DNA of 6,342 nt from Pseudomonadota bacterium (GCA_023460615.1 JAEWPL010000020.1:1-6342); one strand, 5' to 3'; shown: positions 1 through 6,155, numbered from the stretch's first letter. Numbers and translations: made by a program. The notes: generated by a model not told the origin, from the letters alone.

Positions 1-790
1 CTAAGGCATTCTCCTCTGCAATAGTGTCTTGTTGATTAGAGTTTTGAGTATCGGTTGCTGTTTGAGTAGGATCTTGAGTCTCCCCTGCTACATTATTCAT
101 TAAAACTTTTGCAATTTGTCTTGAAACTTCGCTACTTGCTGTATCTAAAGTACCGCTATCTTGACCATTGCCTAAAGCTTTACCACTAGCATCGAAGACA
201 TTCCACTTTACAGTGTACTCAGCAGTTTCATTGTTCTTTTCAAGAGCACCTGCTACAAAGAATTGAGTACCATAACGCTTTGAGGCTTTAACTAATTTAT
301 TATCTGAGTGAGTAAGAATAGTTTGAGCATCTACTAATTGCGCATCATCAAGATCCATAAGTGGGAACATTAAGTTGTAATTGTTCTTAATAGAAGCTTG
401 ATTTAGAGCTACAGCAAAATCATTTAAACCGTCAGCATTTAATACTGACAAATTATTCTCATCTACGTTTGCAAACCAAACTAGCACAGGATCTTTTAAA
501 CCAGACCAAGTTGCAATACCTTTATTTTGCAAAATAGTTTGTAGTTTATTGTCGTCAAAGGAAACTAATAACTTATTGTCAGTTATTTTTAAAGTATCGA
601 TAGCGTTTTTAATTACATCAATACTGATAGATTTAGTATCATCAATTGCACTTTGAGAGGTAGCTTCCACAAAAGCATCGACAATGGCATTATCCATACC
701 ATTATCTAAAGGGCGCTCAAAGACTGGAGTTGCAAAAGCTGAGTTTAGAATGCAATAAATTGCACCTACAGATAAAGTTTTTAATTTCAT
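1..790 (-). CDS. DUF2066 domain exported protein, 3' end outside window
   Basis: The ATG at 790-788 is preceded by AAGGTGA (800-794), and the frame stays open for 263 codons to the left edge, so the C-terminus is missing. Residues 1-20 look like a Sec signal peptide: a basic start (MKLKT), a hydrophobic stretch and a probable cleavage after AFA (residues 18-20). Cys13 is not in a lipobox. Residues about 85-205 resemble DUF2066: a PVLVWFA strand (101-107), FPLMDLDD (142-149), an ASKRYGTQFFVAG stretch (169-181), then a short strand pair around VKWNVFDASGKALGNG. The region after about 233 is low complexity, rich in Thr, Gln, Asn and Asp, perhaps a disordered linker. The function of DUF2066 is unknown; a periplasmic location is inferred from the signal peptide. 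In many gammaproteobacteria such a gene sits next to and divergent from purM, as here. The N-terminal part between signal and domain appears short and divergent, so the family call rests mainly on the central motifs. Confidence 0.75.
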   Translation of the reverse strand, partial: MKLKTLSVGAIYCILNSAFATPVFERPLDNGMDNAIVDAFVEATSQSAIDDTKSISIDVIKNAIDTLKITDNKLLVSFDDNKLQTILQNKGIATWSGLKDPVLVWFANVDENNLSVLNADGLNDFAVALNQASIKNNYNLMFPLMDLDDAQLVDAQTILTHSDNKLVKASKRYGTQFFVAGALEKNNETAEYTVKWNVFDASGKALGNGQDSGTLDTASSEVSRQIAKVLMNNVAGETQDPTQTATDTQNSNQQDTIAEENAL

Positions 791-793
791 ATG

Positions 794-800
794 TCACCTT
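794..800 (-). promoter_or_regulatory. Ribosome binding site of the DUF2066 gene
   Basis: On the minus strand AAGGTGA lies just upstream of the ATG at 790, with six bases between the AAGG core and the start codon. It supports this start for the exported protein. No convincing -35/-10 pair could be assigned for this gene in the 132-base divergent gap to purM. Confidence 0.6.
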
Positions 801-912
801 CGTACAAACTGCGTCAATTTTAGCACATCAATGTAAAATGTTTTTTGTCTTTTAAGGTGAATTTTTTCTTCATTTCTAGTAGAATGGCGCTCAGAATATT
901 AAATTAGTCCTT

Positions 913-916
913 GGAG
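913..916 (+). promoter_or_regulatory. Ribosome binding site deciding the purM start
   Basis: GGAG lies six bases before the ATG at 923. The frame is open further upstream from a TTG at 911 and an ATG at 917, but the TTG overlaps this Shine-Dalgarno sequence and the ATG at 917 directly abuts it. Only the ATG at 923 has correct spacing. Upstream, TAGAAT at 880-885 resembles a -10 element, but no matching -35 is seen, so no promoter is called. Confidence 0.7.
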
Positions 917-922
917 ATGATC

Positions 923-1975
923 ATGGCATCAAATTTAACCTATAAAGAAGCTGGCGTTGATATTAATGCTGGTGAGGAACTTGTAGAACGCATTAAGGCA
1001 CCAGTTAAGAAAACTACCCGTCCTGAAGTTATTGGCGGTCTAGGTGGTTTCGGTGCTTTAACAAGAATTCCTAAGGGTTATACCAATCCTGTACTAGTAA
1101 CTGGCACCGACGGTGTTGGTACTAAGCTACGTTTAGCTATCGATTTACAAAAACACGCTACTGTAGGTCAAGATCTAGTAGCTATGAGTGTAAACGACAT
1201 TGTAGTACAAGGTGCTGAGCCATTCTTATTCTTAGATTACTATGGTACTGGTAAGCTAGATGTTGATACAGCAACAACTGTAGTTACTGGTATTGCTCAT
1301 GGTTGTGAGCTAGCAGGTTGTGCTCTAGTTGGTGGTGAAACCGCTGAGATGCCTGGCATGTACGAAGTAGGTGACTACGACTTAGCAGGTTTTGCTGTAG
1401 GCGTAGTTGATGAAGATAAGATCATCGACGGTTCAAAGGTAAAAGTTGGTGATGCTATTATCGGTATTGCTTCATCAGGTCCTCACTCAAACGGCTACTC
1501 ACTAATTCGTCGTATTCTAAAGCTTGCTAATGCAAAGCCATTAGAGGACAAGTTATCAGATGGTACTGTACTTGCTGATGCTTTATTAGCTCCAACTCGT
1601 ATTTACGTAAAACAAATTCTAAAACTAATCAAGGAAGTTGATGTTCATGCTTTAGCTCACATCACTGGTGGTGGTTTCTGGGAGAACATTCCTCGTGTAT
1701 TACCTGAAGGCACTTGCGCAGCTTGTGATGGTGACTCATGGACAAGACCTGAAGTATTTAAGTACTTACAAAAGAATGGTAACGTTGATGCATACGAAAT
1801 GTTCCGTACCTTCAACTGCGGTGTTGGTATGATTGCAGTTGTTACTAAAGAAGAAGCTCAAAAGGCTTGCGATGTACTTAATGCTCTAGGCGAGAAGGCA
1901 TGGGTATTAGGTGAGATTGCACCTGTAGGCGCTGATGGTAAACAAGTTACTATCAAAAACTACGAAAACTTCTAA
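923..1975 (+). CDS. purM: Phosphoribosylformylglycinamidine cyclo-ligase (AIR synthetase)
   Basis: PurM closes the imidazole ring: FGAM + ATP gives AIR + ADP + phosphate, step five of de novo purine synthesis, as a cytosolic homodimer of the PurM/PurL/SelD/HypE/ThiL ATP-binding superfamily. From the ATG at 923 the protein is 350 residues, close to the 345 of E. coli, and starts MASNLTYKEAGVDINAG, matching the usual family start. Diagnostic stretches are GGLGGFGAL (38-46), the nucleotide/Mg loop GTDGVGTKL (61-69), VNDIVVQGAEP (90-100), GGETAEMPGMY (137-147), SSGPHSNGYS (184-193), LAPTRIYVK (222-230), HITGGGFWENIPRVLP (246-261) and FNCGVGM (297-303). All are intact, so the enzyme should be active. 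It ends with tandem stops TAA TAG and a terminator 20 bases later. The purN that often follows purM is absent here. Arginine codons are mostly CGT and glycine mostly GGT, typical of a well-expressed gene. Confidence 0.97.
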   Translation: MASNLTYKEAGVDINAGEELVERIKAPVKKTTRPEVIGGLGGFGALTRIPKGYTNPVLVTGTDGVGTKLRLAIDLQKHATVGQDLVAMSVNDIVVQGAEPFLFLDYYGTGKLDVDTATTVVTGIAHGCELAGCALVGGETAEMPGMYEVGDYDLAGFAVGVVDEDKIIDGSKVKVGDAIIGIASSGPHSNGYSLIRRILKLANAKPLEDKLSDGTVLADALLAPTRIYVKQILKLIKEVDVHALAHITGGGFWENIPRVLPEGTCAACDGDSWTRPEVFKYLQKNGNVDAYEMFRTFNCGVGMIAVVTKEEAQKACDVLNALGEKAWVLGEIAPVGADGKQVTIKNYENF

Positions 1976-1998
1976 TAGATAGTTTTTAAGATTTGAAG

Positions 1999-2022
1999 TG
2001 GCTCCAATATGGAGCCATTTTT
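1999..2022 (+). terminator. Intrinsic terminator of purM
   Basis: TGGCTCC (1999-2005) pairs perfectly with GGAGCCA (2011-2017) around an AATAT loop, followed directly by TTTTT (2018-2022). The 7-bp stem, five-base loop and U-run form a textbook Rho-independent terminator. It begins 23 bases after the purM stop and separates purM from speA. Confidence 0.9.
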
Positions 2023-2031
2023 GCTATTTAA

Positions 2032-2046
2032 GCACATAAAATGTGC
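2032..2046. repeat. Small inverted repeat GCACAT-AAA-ATGTGC
   Basis: GCACAT (2032-2037) and ATGTGC (2041-2046) are perfect inverted arms around AAA. The repeat lies ten bases after the purM terminator U-run and just before an A7T7 tract (2051-2064). It could be a weak hairpin or a protein-binding site; no known operator was recognised. Confidence 0.4.
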
Positions 2047-2085
2047 AGTCAAAAAAATTTTTTTCAATTCACTTTTTCTTTCAAT

Positions 2086-2099
2086 GGCTTTTATAAGCC
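2086..2099. repeat. Small inverted repeat GGCTT-TTAT-AAGCC
   Basis: GGCTT (2086-2090) and AAGCC (2095-2099) form a 5-bp stem with a four-base loop, followed by CCTCTTTT. It might be a weak backup terminator or part of the speA control region. The short stem makes chance possible. Confidence 0.3.
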
Positions 2100-2152
2100 C
2101 CTCTTTTAACATTGCTTACCGTTTCAGCCAAAGCAAAATTCAAATATTTTTA

Positions 2153-2181
2153 TTGTCTATAGGATAAATTAATAGTACAGT
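2153..2181 (+). promoter_or_regulatory. Possible speA promoter, weak match
   Basis: TTGTCT (2153-2158) and TACAGT (2176-2181) match four of six consensus bases each at -35 and -10, with the ideal 17-base spacer. This would give a leader of about 40 bases before the speA start. It is only a pattern match in AT-rich DNA. A promoter must lie in 2023-2213, because purM is terminated upstream. Confidence 0.25.
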
Positions 2182-2213
2182 GCGTTACTTTTTTAAAGAC
2201 ATAGATTACCTAT

Positions 2214-2220
2214 AGGAGGT
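2214..2220 (+). promoter_or_regulatory. Strong ribosome binding site deciding the speA start
   Basis: AGGAGGT is a near-perfect anti-16S match and sits seven bases before a GTG at 2228. An earlier in-frame GTG at 2219 overlaps this site and cannot be served by it. The true start is therefore taken as the GTG at 2228. Confidence 0.8.
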
Positions 2221-2227
2221 GCCAATT

Positions 2228-4102
2228 GTGAACGCATACAATATTGATTGGTGGGGAGCAAAATATTTTGCTATCAATGAGGAAGGTCACATCATTGTAA
2301 GACCTAATCCTTTAAATAAAGATGCTGTAATCGATCTTGCAAAACTAGTAAAGGAAAGAGCCAGTCTAGGACAACGATTGCCTGCGTTATTTTGTTTCCC
2401 TCAAATTCTGCAAAGCAGACTAGCCGAAATAAACTCAGCTTTTAAAGAGGCTTATGAAGAATATGGCTACACTGGAGATTATTTTCTTGTCTATCCTATC
2501 AAAGTAAACCAACACCGTAGAGTATTAGAAGCACTTACTAATTGTACAGAGCCTATAGGACTTGAATCAGGATCAAAAGCAGAGCTTATGGCTGTACTTG
2601 CTCATGCTGGCAGAACAAAATCAGTTATTGTATGTAATGGCTACAAAGACCGAGAGTACATAAGAATGGCCTTAGATGGAGAAAAATTGGGTCATAAGAT
2701 ATTTTTAGTTATCGAAAAAATGTCCGAGCTCAAACTTGTACTTGAAGAATCTGCTCGTTTAAATGTAACTCCAAGATTAGGAGTCAGAGCAAGACTTGCA
2801 TCTCAAGGCTCTGGAAAATGGCAATCCTCTGGAGGAGAATCCTCAAAATTCGGTCTTATGGCAGCTCAAGTATTAGATCTTGTGCAAACACTAAAAGATC
2901 TTAATCATCTTGATTGGCTACAACTTTTGCATTTTCATTTAGGCTCTCAAATGTCGAACATCAGAGACATTACTCGAGGTGTCAAAGAAAGTGCTAAATT
3001 CTTTGTGGAACTAGCTAAACTTGGTGTTAACATTAAATACTTTGATGTTGGTGGTGGTCTTGGTGTTGATTATGAAGGCACTCGCTCACAAACAGATTGT
3101 TCTGTTAATTATTCCTTAAAGGAATATGCGAATAATATCGTTTGGACTTTAGGTGATGCTTGTCGGGAAAATCACTTACCTTATCCTACTATTATTACAG
3201 AGTCTGGCAGAGCACTGACTGTCTACCATGCTGTATTAGTATCTAATGTCATTGGTGTTGAGCGCAATGAATTTCAGGTTCCAAAAGCACCGCTTGAAGG
3301 TTCACCAAAGGCTCTTTTCACCTTGTTTGAAACTTGGAATGAAATCAATAAAAATGTCATCAAACGCTCTTTAAGAGAGTGGTTACATGATAGCCAATAT
3401 GCACTTCAAGAAATTCATGAAGGTTATGTATCAGGAAATGTAACCTTACAACAAAGAGCTAAAGCTGAGCAAATCTACTTATGCATTTGTAAAGCAATAC
3501 AACAAGCTTTGGATCCTACCAACAAGTCTCATCGAGTATTGATAGATGAGTTGCAAGAACGCATGGCTGATAAGCTTTATCTTAACTTCTCTTTATTTCA
3601 GTCTCTACCTGATGCATGGGGTATTGATCAAATCTTTCCAGTACTGCCACTTGAATATCTTAATAAACCTCTAACAAGAAGAGCGGTAATTCTTGATATC
3701 ACTTGCGATTCTGATGGAGCCATCAAGCAATATGTAGAAGGGGATGACATCTCCAACACTATGCCTTTTCCAGAATTTGATAAGGACAATCCTCCTTTAA
3801 TTGGTGTCTTCATGGTTGGTGCTTATCAAGAAATTTTAGGTAACATGCACAACCTTTTTGGAAACACTGAAGCTGTTGATGTATATGCCTATGACAATGG
3901 AAAGATTAGCGTCTCTTTATCGGATGAAGGAAGTAGTGTCGCTGATATGTTGCAATATGTACTTCTAGATCCATCTAAATTATTAAATGAATTTAGTAGT
4001 CAAGTTTTAAACTGCCAAGAACTTGAGGAGAAAACTCAAAGATCCTTTATTGAGGAATTTAAGGCAGGACTATACGGATACACCTACCTTGAGGACGAAT
4101 AA
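2228..4102 (+). CDS. speA: Biosynthetic arginine decarboxylase, PLP-dependent
   Basis: SpeA decarboxylates L-arginine to agmatine, the first step of the ADC route to putrescine. It is a fold III (alanine-racemase-like) PLP enzyme that also needs Mg2+. The protein from the GTG at 2228 is 624 residues. Visible landmarks are YPIKVNQ with PLP-binding Lys92; GLESGSKAEL (111-120); HFHLGSQ (235-241); the phosphate-binding DVGGGLGVDYEGTRS (273-287); ESGRAL (325-330); and ITCDSDG, whose Cys493 is the residue the partner subunit supplies to the active site in this family. GAYQEILGNMHNLFG (531-545) is also characteristic. No key residue is missing. E. coli SpeA is longer (658 residues), mostly at the N-terminus; this protein begins almost directly at the conserved YNIDWWGAKYF stretch and shows no signal peptide, so it should be cytosolic. 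It overlaps speB by one base (TAATG). Arginine codons are largely AGA/CGA and glycine is often GGA, unlike purM. Confidence 0.96.
   Translation: MNAYNIDWWGAKYFAINEEGHIIVRPNPLNKDAVIDLAKLVKERASLGQRLPALFCFPQILQSRLAEINSAFKEAYEEYGYTGDYFLVYPIKVNQHRRVLEALTNCTEPIGLESGSKAELMAVLAHAGRTKSVIVCNGYKDREYIRMALDGEKLGHKIFLVIEKMSELKLVLEESARLNVTPRLGVRARLASQGSGKWQSSGGESSKFGLMAAQVLDLVQTLKDLNHLDWLQLLHFHLGSQMSNIRDITRGVKESAKFFVELAKLGVNIKYFDVGGGLGVDYEGTRSQTDCSVNYSLKEYANNIVWTLGDACRENHLPYPTIITESGRALTVYHAVLVSNVIGVERNEFQVPKAPLEGSPKALFTLFETWNEINKNVIKRSLREWLHDSQYALQEIHEGYVSGNVTLQQRAKAEQIYLCICKAIQQALDPTNKSHRVLIDELQERMADKLYLNFSLFQSLPDAWGIDQIFPVLPLEYLNKPLTRRAVILDITCDSDGAIKQYVEGDDISNTMPFPEFDKDNPPLIGVFMVGAYQEILGNMHNLFGNTEAVDVYAYDNGKISVSLSDEGSSVADMLQYVLLDPSKLLNEFSSQVLNCQELEEKTQRSFIEEFKAGLYGYTYLEDE
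4091..4095 (+). promoter_or_regulatory. Ribosome binding site of speB inside the end of speA
   Basis: GAGGA lies in the last codons of speA, six bases before the speB ATG at 4102, which shares its A with the speA TAA. The arrangement implies translational coupling and near-equal synthesis of the two enzymes. Confidence 0.65.
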
Positions 4103-5016
4103 TGCAAACATTAAATTTTGAGCACGATATCTCCTTAGTATCTAATGCCTTTGGAGCATTTCGTTTTCCTTTAAACTTTTCACCTTATGATACTGATGCT
4201 GATGTAGTGATCACAGGCGTACCTTTTGATATGGCAACTTCAGGACGAGCAGGCTCTAGATTTGGACCTACTGCGATAAGACAAATCTCACCTCAACTTG
4301 CCTGGGAAGGTAAAAGATATCCTTGGGATTTTTCACTTAAAGACAGGCTTAAGGTATTAGATTGCGGAGATCTTGTGTATGCCTTTGGTGATAATCAAGA
4401 TATGGTAAATAAATTAGAAAAACATACTCTAAAGTTACTTACAAATGGAAAAACTTGTTTAACATTAGGTGGAGATCATTTTATTACACTACCTTTACTT
4501 AGAGCTCATGCTAAAGCCTTTGGTACATTAAGTCTCATTCACTTTGATGCTCATGCAGACACCTACTCTAATGGCAGTAGCTATGATCATGGAACAATGT
4601 TTTATCATGCTCCTAAAGAAGGTTTAATTGACGTTACTAAATCAGTACAAATTGGCATACGCACTGAATTTGACGAAAAAGATGGCTTTACAGTTATTGA
4701 CGCAATTAAAGCAAATGATCTTAGCGTGGAGACGATAAGCAAGCTTATTCATAACACTGTAGATAACAATCCTTGTTATCTAACCTTTGATATCGATTGC
4801 TTAGATCCTGCTTTTGCACCAGGAACAGGAACCCCAGTCATGGGAGGATTAAACTCAGATAAAGTCCTTAAGATTTTAAGATCTTTAAAAGATCTTAATA
4901 TTGTAGGAATGGATATTGTTGAGGTAAGTCCATCCTATGATCATGGTGAAATTACAGCTCTTGCAGCTGCTACCATTGCGCTTGAAATGCTGTATATAAA
5001 AGCTTTCAAAATGTAG
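4102..5016 (+). CDS. speB: Agmatinase (agmatine ureohydrolase)
   Basis: SpeB hydrolyses agmatine to putrescine and urea, using the product of the adjacent SpeA. It belongs to the arginase/ureohydrolase family with a binuclear Mn centre. The 304-residue length matches E. coli SpeB (306). All metal ligands are seen: His126 in GGDH, Asp149/His151/Asp153 in DAHAD, and Asp230/Asp232 in FDIDCLDP. They fall at the same numbers I recall for the E. coli enzyme. His163 in YDHGTMF corresponds to the active-site histidine, and Glu274 in DIVEVSP to the substrate-guanidinium glutamate. The N-terminal PFDMATSGRAGSRFGPTAIR stretch (41-60) is typical of agmatinases, which argues against arginase, formimidoylglutamase or guanidinobutyrase, as does the speA linkage. 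The start overlaps the speA stop. With no ureolytic gene in view, the fate of the urea is unknown. Confidence 0.95.
   Translation: MQTLNFEHDISLVSNAFGAFRFPLNFSPYDTDADVVITGVPFDMATSGRAGSRFGPTAIRQISPQLAWEGKRYPWDFSLKDRLKVLDCGDLVYAFGDNQDMVNKLEKHTLKLLTNGKTCLTLGGDHFITLPLLRAHAKAFGTLSLIHFDAHADTYSNGSSYDHGTMFYHAPKEGLIDVTKSVQIGIRTEFDEKDGFTVIDAIKANDLSVETISKLIHNTVDNNPCYLTFDIDCLDPAFAPGTGTPVMGGLNSDKVLKILRSLKDLNIVGMDIVEVSPSYDHGEITALAAATIALEMLYIKAFKM
4876..4898. repeat. Near-perfect 23-base palindrome inside speB
   Basis: TTAAGATCTTT (4876-4886) and AAAGATCTTAA (4888-4898) are perfect inverted arms around a single A. In RNA this can fold into a 9-bp stem with a five-base loop. It encodes part of LRSLKDLN (residues 259-266). 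It may be a codon-level coincidence caused by repeated Leu, Lys and Asp residues. Confidence 0.6.
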
Positions 5017-5020
5017 CTTA

Positions 5021-5053
5021 TAAGCACTCTAAGCTAAACGCTTAGAGTGCTTA
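5021..5053. terminator. Perfect hairpin between convergent speB and araC-type gene
   Basis: A 14-bp perfect stem (5021-5034 with 5040-5053) closes a TAAAC loop. It begins four bases after the speB stop and ends 21 bases from the stop of the convergent regulator gene. Position and strength suggest a shared bidirectional terminator. Neither strand has a proper U-run after the stem (GCTTAGTAAAAA on plus, AGCTACATTTTG on minus), so it may act as an mRNA 3' stabiliser or need Rho. Confidence 0.65.
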
Positions 5054-5074
5054 GCTTAGTAAAAATCAATTGCC

Positions 5075-5989
5075 TTAAATTATCAAATCGCTATCGTCAT
5101 CCTCATCAAAAGCTTTATTCTTACGATAGCTAAGTGGAGTCTGACCAAACTTTAATTTGTAGAGCTTAAAGAAATAACCAATATTGTCAAAGCCATGATC
5201 TAAAGCGATATCAGTGATAGATTTTGAAGTTAAAGCAATTTCTTGGCTTGCTCTTCGTAATCTTAAGTCATTGATAAAATCAACAAAACTCATACCAGTA
5301 CATTTTTTGAAGTATCTACAGAAGTACTGTTTTGAAACGTTAAGATAATTAGCAGCATCATTCATGGTGATCTTTTCAGCATAATGATCATTGATAAAGG
5401 TTAAGAGATCTTTAATCTTTTGTTGCTTATGCTCAAAGTCGTCATTCTTATTTAAAGACTCTGACAAGAAGATGCCGTTATCATACATGATAGCAAGTAA
5501 ATCTATGAGATGAGCTTTAATACGTAAACGAGTAGCACCATCTGTTTTAGCTGCATTGTTTACAATGTAGCCTAGAATTTTATCCGCCTTTGCAAAGCAA
5601 TCCATATCACTAGTTATTAAAGGAGGCATCTTCTTACCGCCTTCATTTAAAAACTTGCACAACTGCACTTGAACTTCATCATAATTGCTAAATTCAATCA
5701 TGGCAGGATCAAATAAGATGGAGGAGTGGTTAGCACCACGTTTAATCATCAGATTGTGTAGAACGTTACCGGGGGTAATAGCAATACAAGGTGATGTGAT
5801 TTTATATTCTTGCATGGCGTAGTTGTAAACAAAATCACCGCTTTCAAAACGATTGATTTCAACCTCTGTGTGCCAATGCATACCAATATTTACATTAAAC
5901 TTTTTACCCCTGCACACATAAGCTGCCAGAGGATAAACATTAGAGCCGTGCTTAATGTTCTCTTTTAATTCTTTTTTTAAAGTCGCCAT
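5075..5989 (-). CDS. AraC-family transcriptional regulator with cupin sensor domain
   Basis: A 304-residue protein with the common AraC plan of an N-terminal effector domain and a C-terminal DNA-binding domain. Residues about 20-100 look like a cupin/jelly-roll barrel: GMHWHTEVEINRFESGDF (36-53) carries an HxHxxxE pattern (His38, His40, Glu44), as in sugar-sensing members. Residues about 190-292 are the double helix-turn-helix domain: first helix pair ITMNDAANYLNVSKQYFCRYFKK (207-229), second SITDIALDHGFDNIGYFFKLYKLKFG (257-282), ending in the usual TPLSYRK (284-290). The signature phenylalanine in the second unit is replaced by Tyr277. After the domain comes a short acidic tail, DEDDDSDL. 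The start at 5989 gives a full N-terminus, but no good Shine-Dalgarno sequence precedes it. The gene is convergent with speAB. The ligand and targets cannot be read from the sequence; polyamine control is not indicated. The region upstream contains repeats that may hold its own operator. Confidence 0.88.
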   Translation of the reverse strand: MATLKKELKENIKHGSNVYPLAAYVCRGKKFNVNIGMHWHTEVEINRFESGDFVYNYAMQEYKITSPCIAITPGNVLHNLMIKRGANHSSILFDPAMIEFSNYDEVQVQLCKFLNEGGKKMPPLITSDMDCFAKADKILGYIVNNAAKTDGATRLRIKAHLIDLLAIMYDNGIFLSESLNKNDDFEHKQQKIKDLLTFINDHYAEKITMNDAANYLNVSKQYFCRYFKKCTGMSFVDFINDLRLRRASQEIALTSKSITDIALDHGFDNIGYFFKLYKLKFGQTPLSYRKNKAFDEDDDSDLII

Positions 5990-6019
5990 TTGACTTAAAC
6001 ATCCAAAATATAATGCAAC

Positions 6020-6044
6020 TCTAAAGACTTATAGATGCTTTAGA
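6020..6044. repeat. Inverted repeat TCTAAAG / CTTTAGA
   Basis: TCTAAAG (6020-6026) and CTTTAGA (6038-6044) are perfect inverted arms with an 11-base spacer, about 30-55 bases upstream of the regulator's start codon. It could be a leader hairpin or an operator; the family of any binder is unknown. Confidence 0.4.
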
Positions 6045-6046
6045 TT

Positions 6047-6129
6047 TGCCGATTTTAAACTAAAAATCTAGAAGTATTCTATACCAAAAATGGCGATTTA
6101 TTAAACCTAAATTTAGGATATATTCTATA
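6047..6129. repeat. Imperfect ~38-base direct duplication
   Basis: Copy one (6047-6083) and copy two (6091-6129) share, in order, TGsCGATTT, AAAC, TAAA, TnTAG and TATTCTATA, with small indels between them. By eye about 30 of 37 positions match. The copies are offset by 44-46 bases. On the minus strand each copy contains TATAGAAT, a good -10 match. For copy one, TTAATA (6104-6099) lies 17 bases upstream of TAGAAT (6081-6076), giving a plausible leftward promoter. Confidence 0.5.
6106..6117. repeat. 12-base palindrome CCTAAATTTAGG
   Basis: A perfect 12-base palindrome at 6106-6117, lying inside the second copy of the direct duplication. In copy one the same place reads CTAAAAATCTAG, which keeps CTA and TAG at the ends but not full symmetry. 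It is a possible dimeric protein site. Confidence 0.4.
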
Positions 6130-6155
6130 AAATTAAACTCTACTTTAACTTTGCT

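Noticed and set aside
791..830. Possible PurR operator in the purM upstream region
   Set aside because: On the minus strand ACGCAGTTTGTACGAA matches only part of the PurR palindrome and lacks its symmetry.
911..922. Upstream TTG (911) or ATG (917) as the purM start
   Set aside because: The TTG overlaps the GGAG ribosome site and the ATG at 917 touches it; the ATG at 923 has proper spacing and the family-typical N-terminus.
2219..2227. GTG at 2219 as the speA start
   Set aside because: It overlaps AGGAGGT, which is correctly placed for the GTG at 2228 instead.
2892..2905. 14-base word TAAAAGATCTTAAT shared by speA and speB (4886-4899)
   Set aside because: In both genes it encodes the same local peptide LKDLN with favoured codons, so coincidence is the simpler explanation.
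3628..3813. Open frame of 61 codons on the minus strand
   Set aside because: It lies wholly inside the conserved C-terminal part of speA, has no recognisable product or ribosome site, and is a shadow of the real gene.
5972..5978. Run of seven T (A7 in the regulator mRNA) near the regulator's start, possible slippage site
   Set aside because: It encodes ordinary lysine codons in an AT-rich gene, and the frame continues intact on both sides.
6009..6014. Perfect TATAAT on the plus strand
   Set aside because: The only -35-like hexamer nearby, TTGACT at 5990-5995, is 13 bases away, too close for a sigma-70 promoter, and no gene follows within 300 bases.
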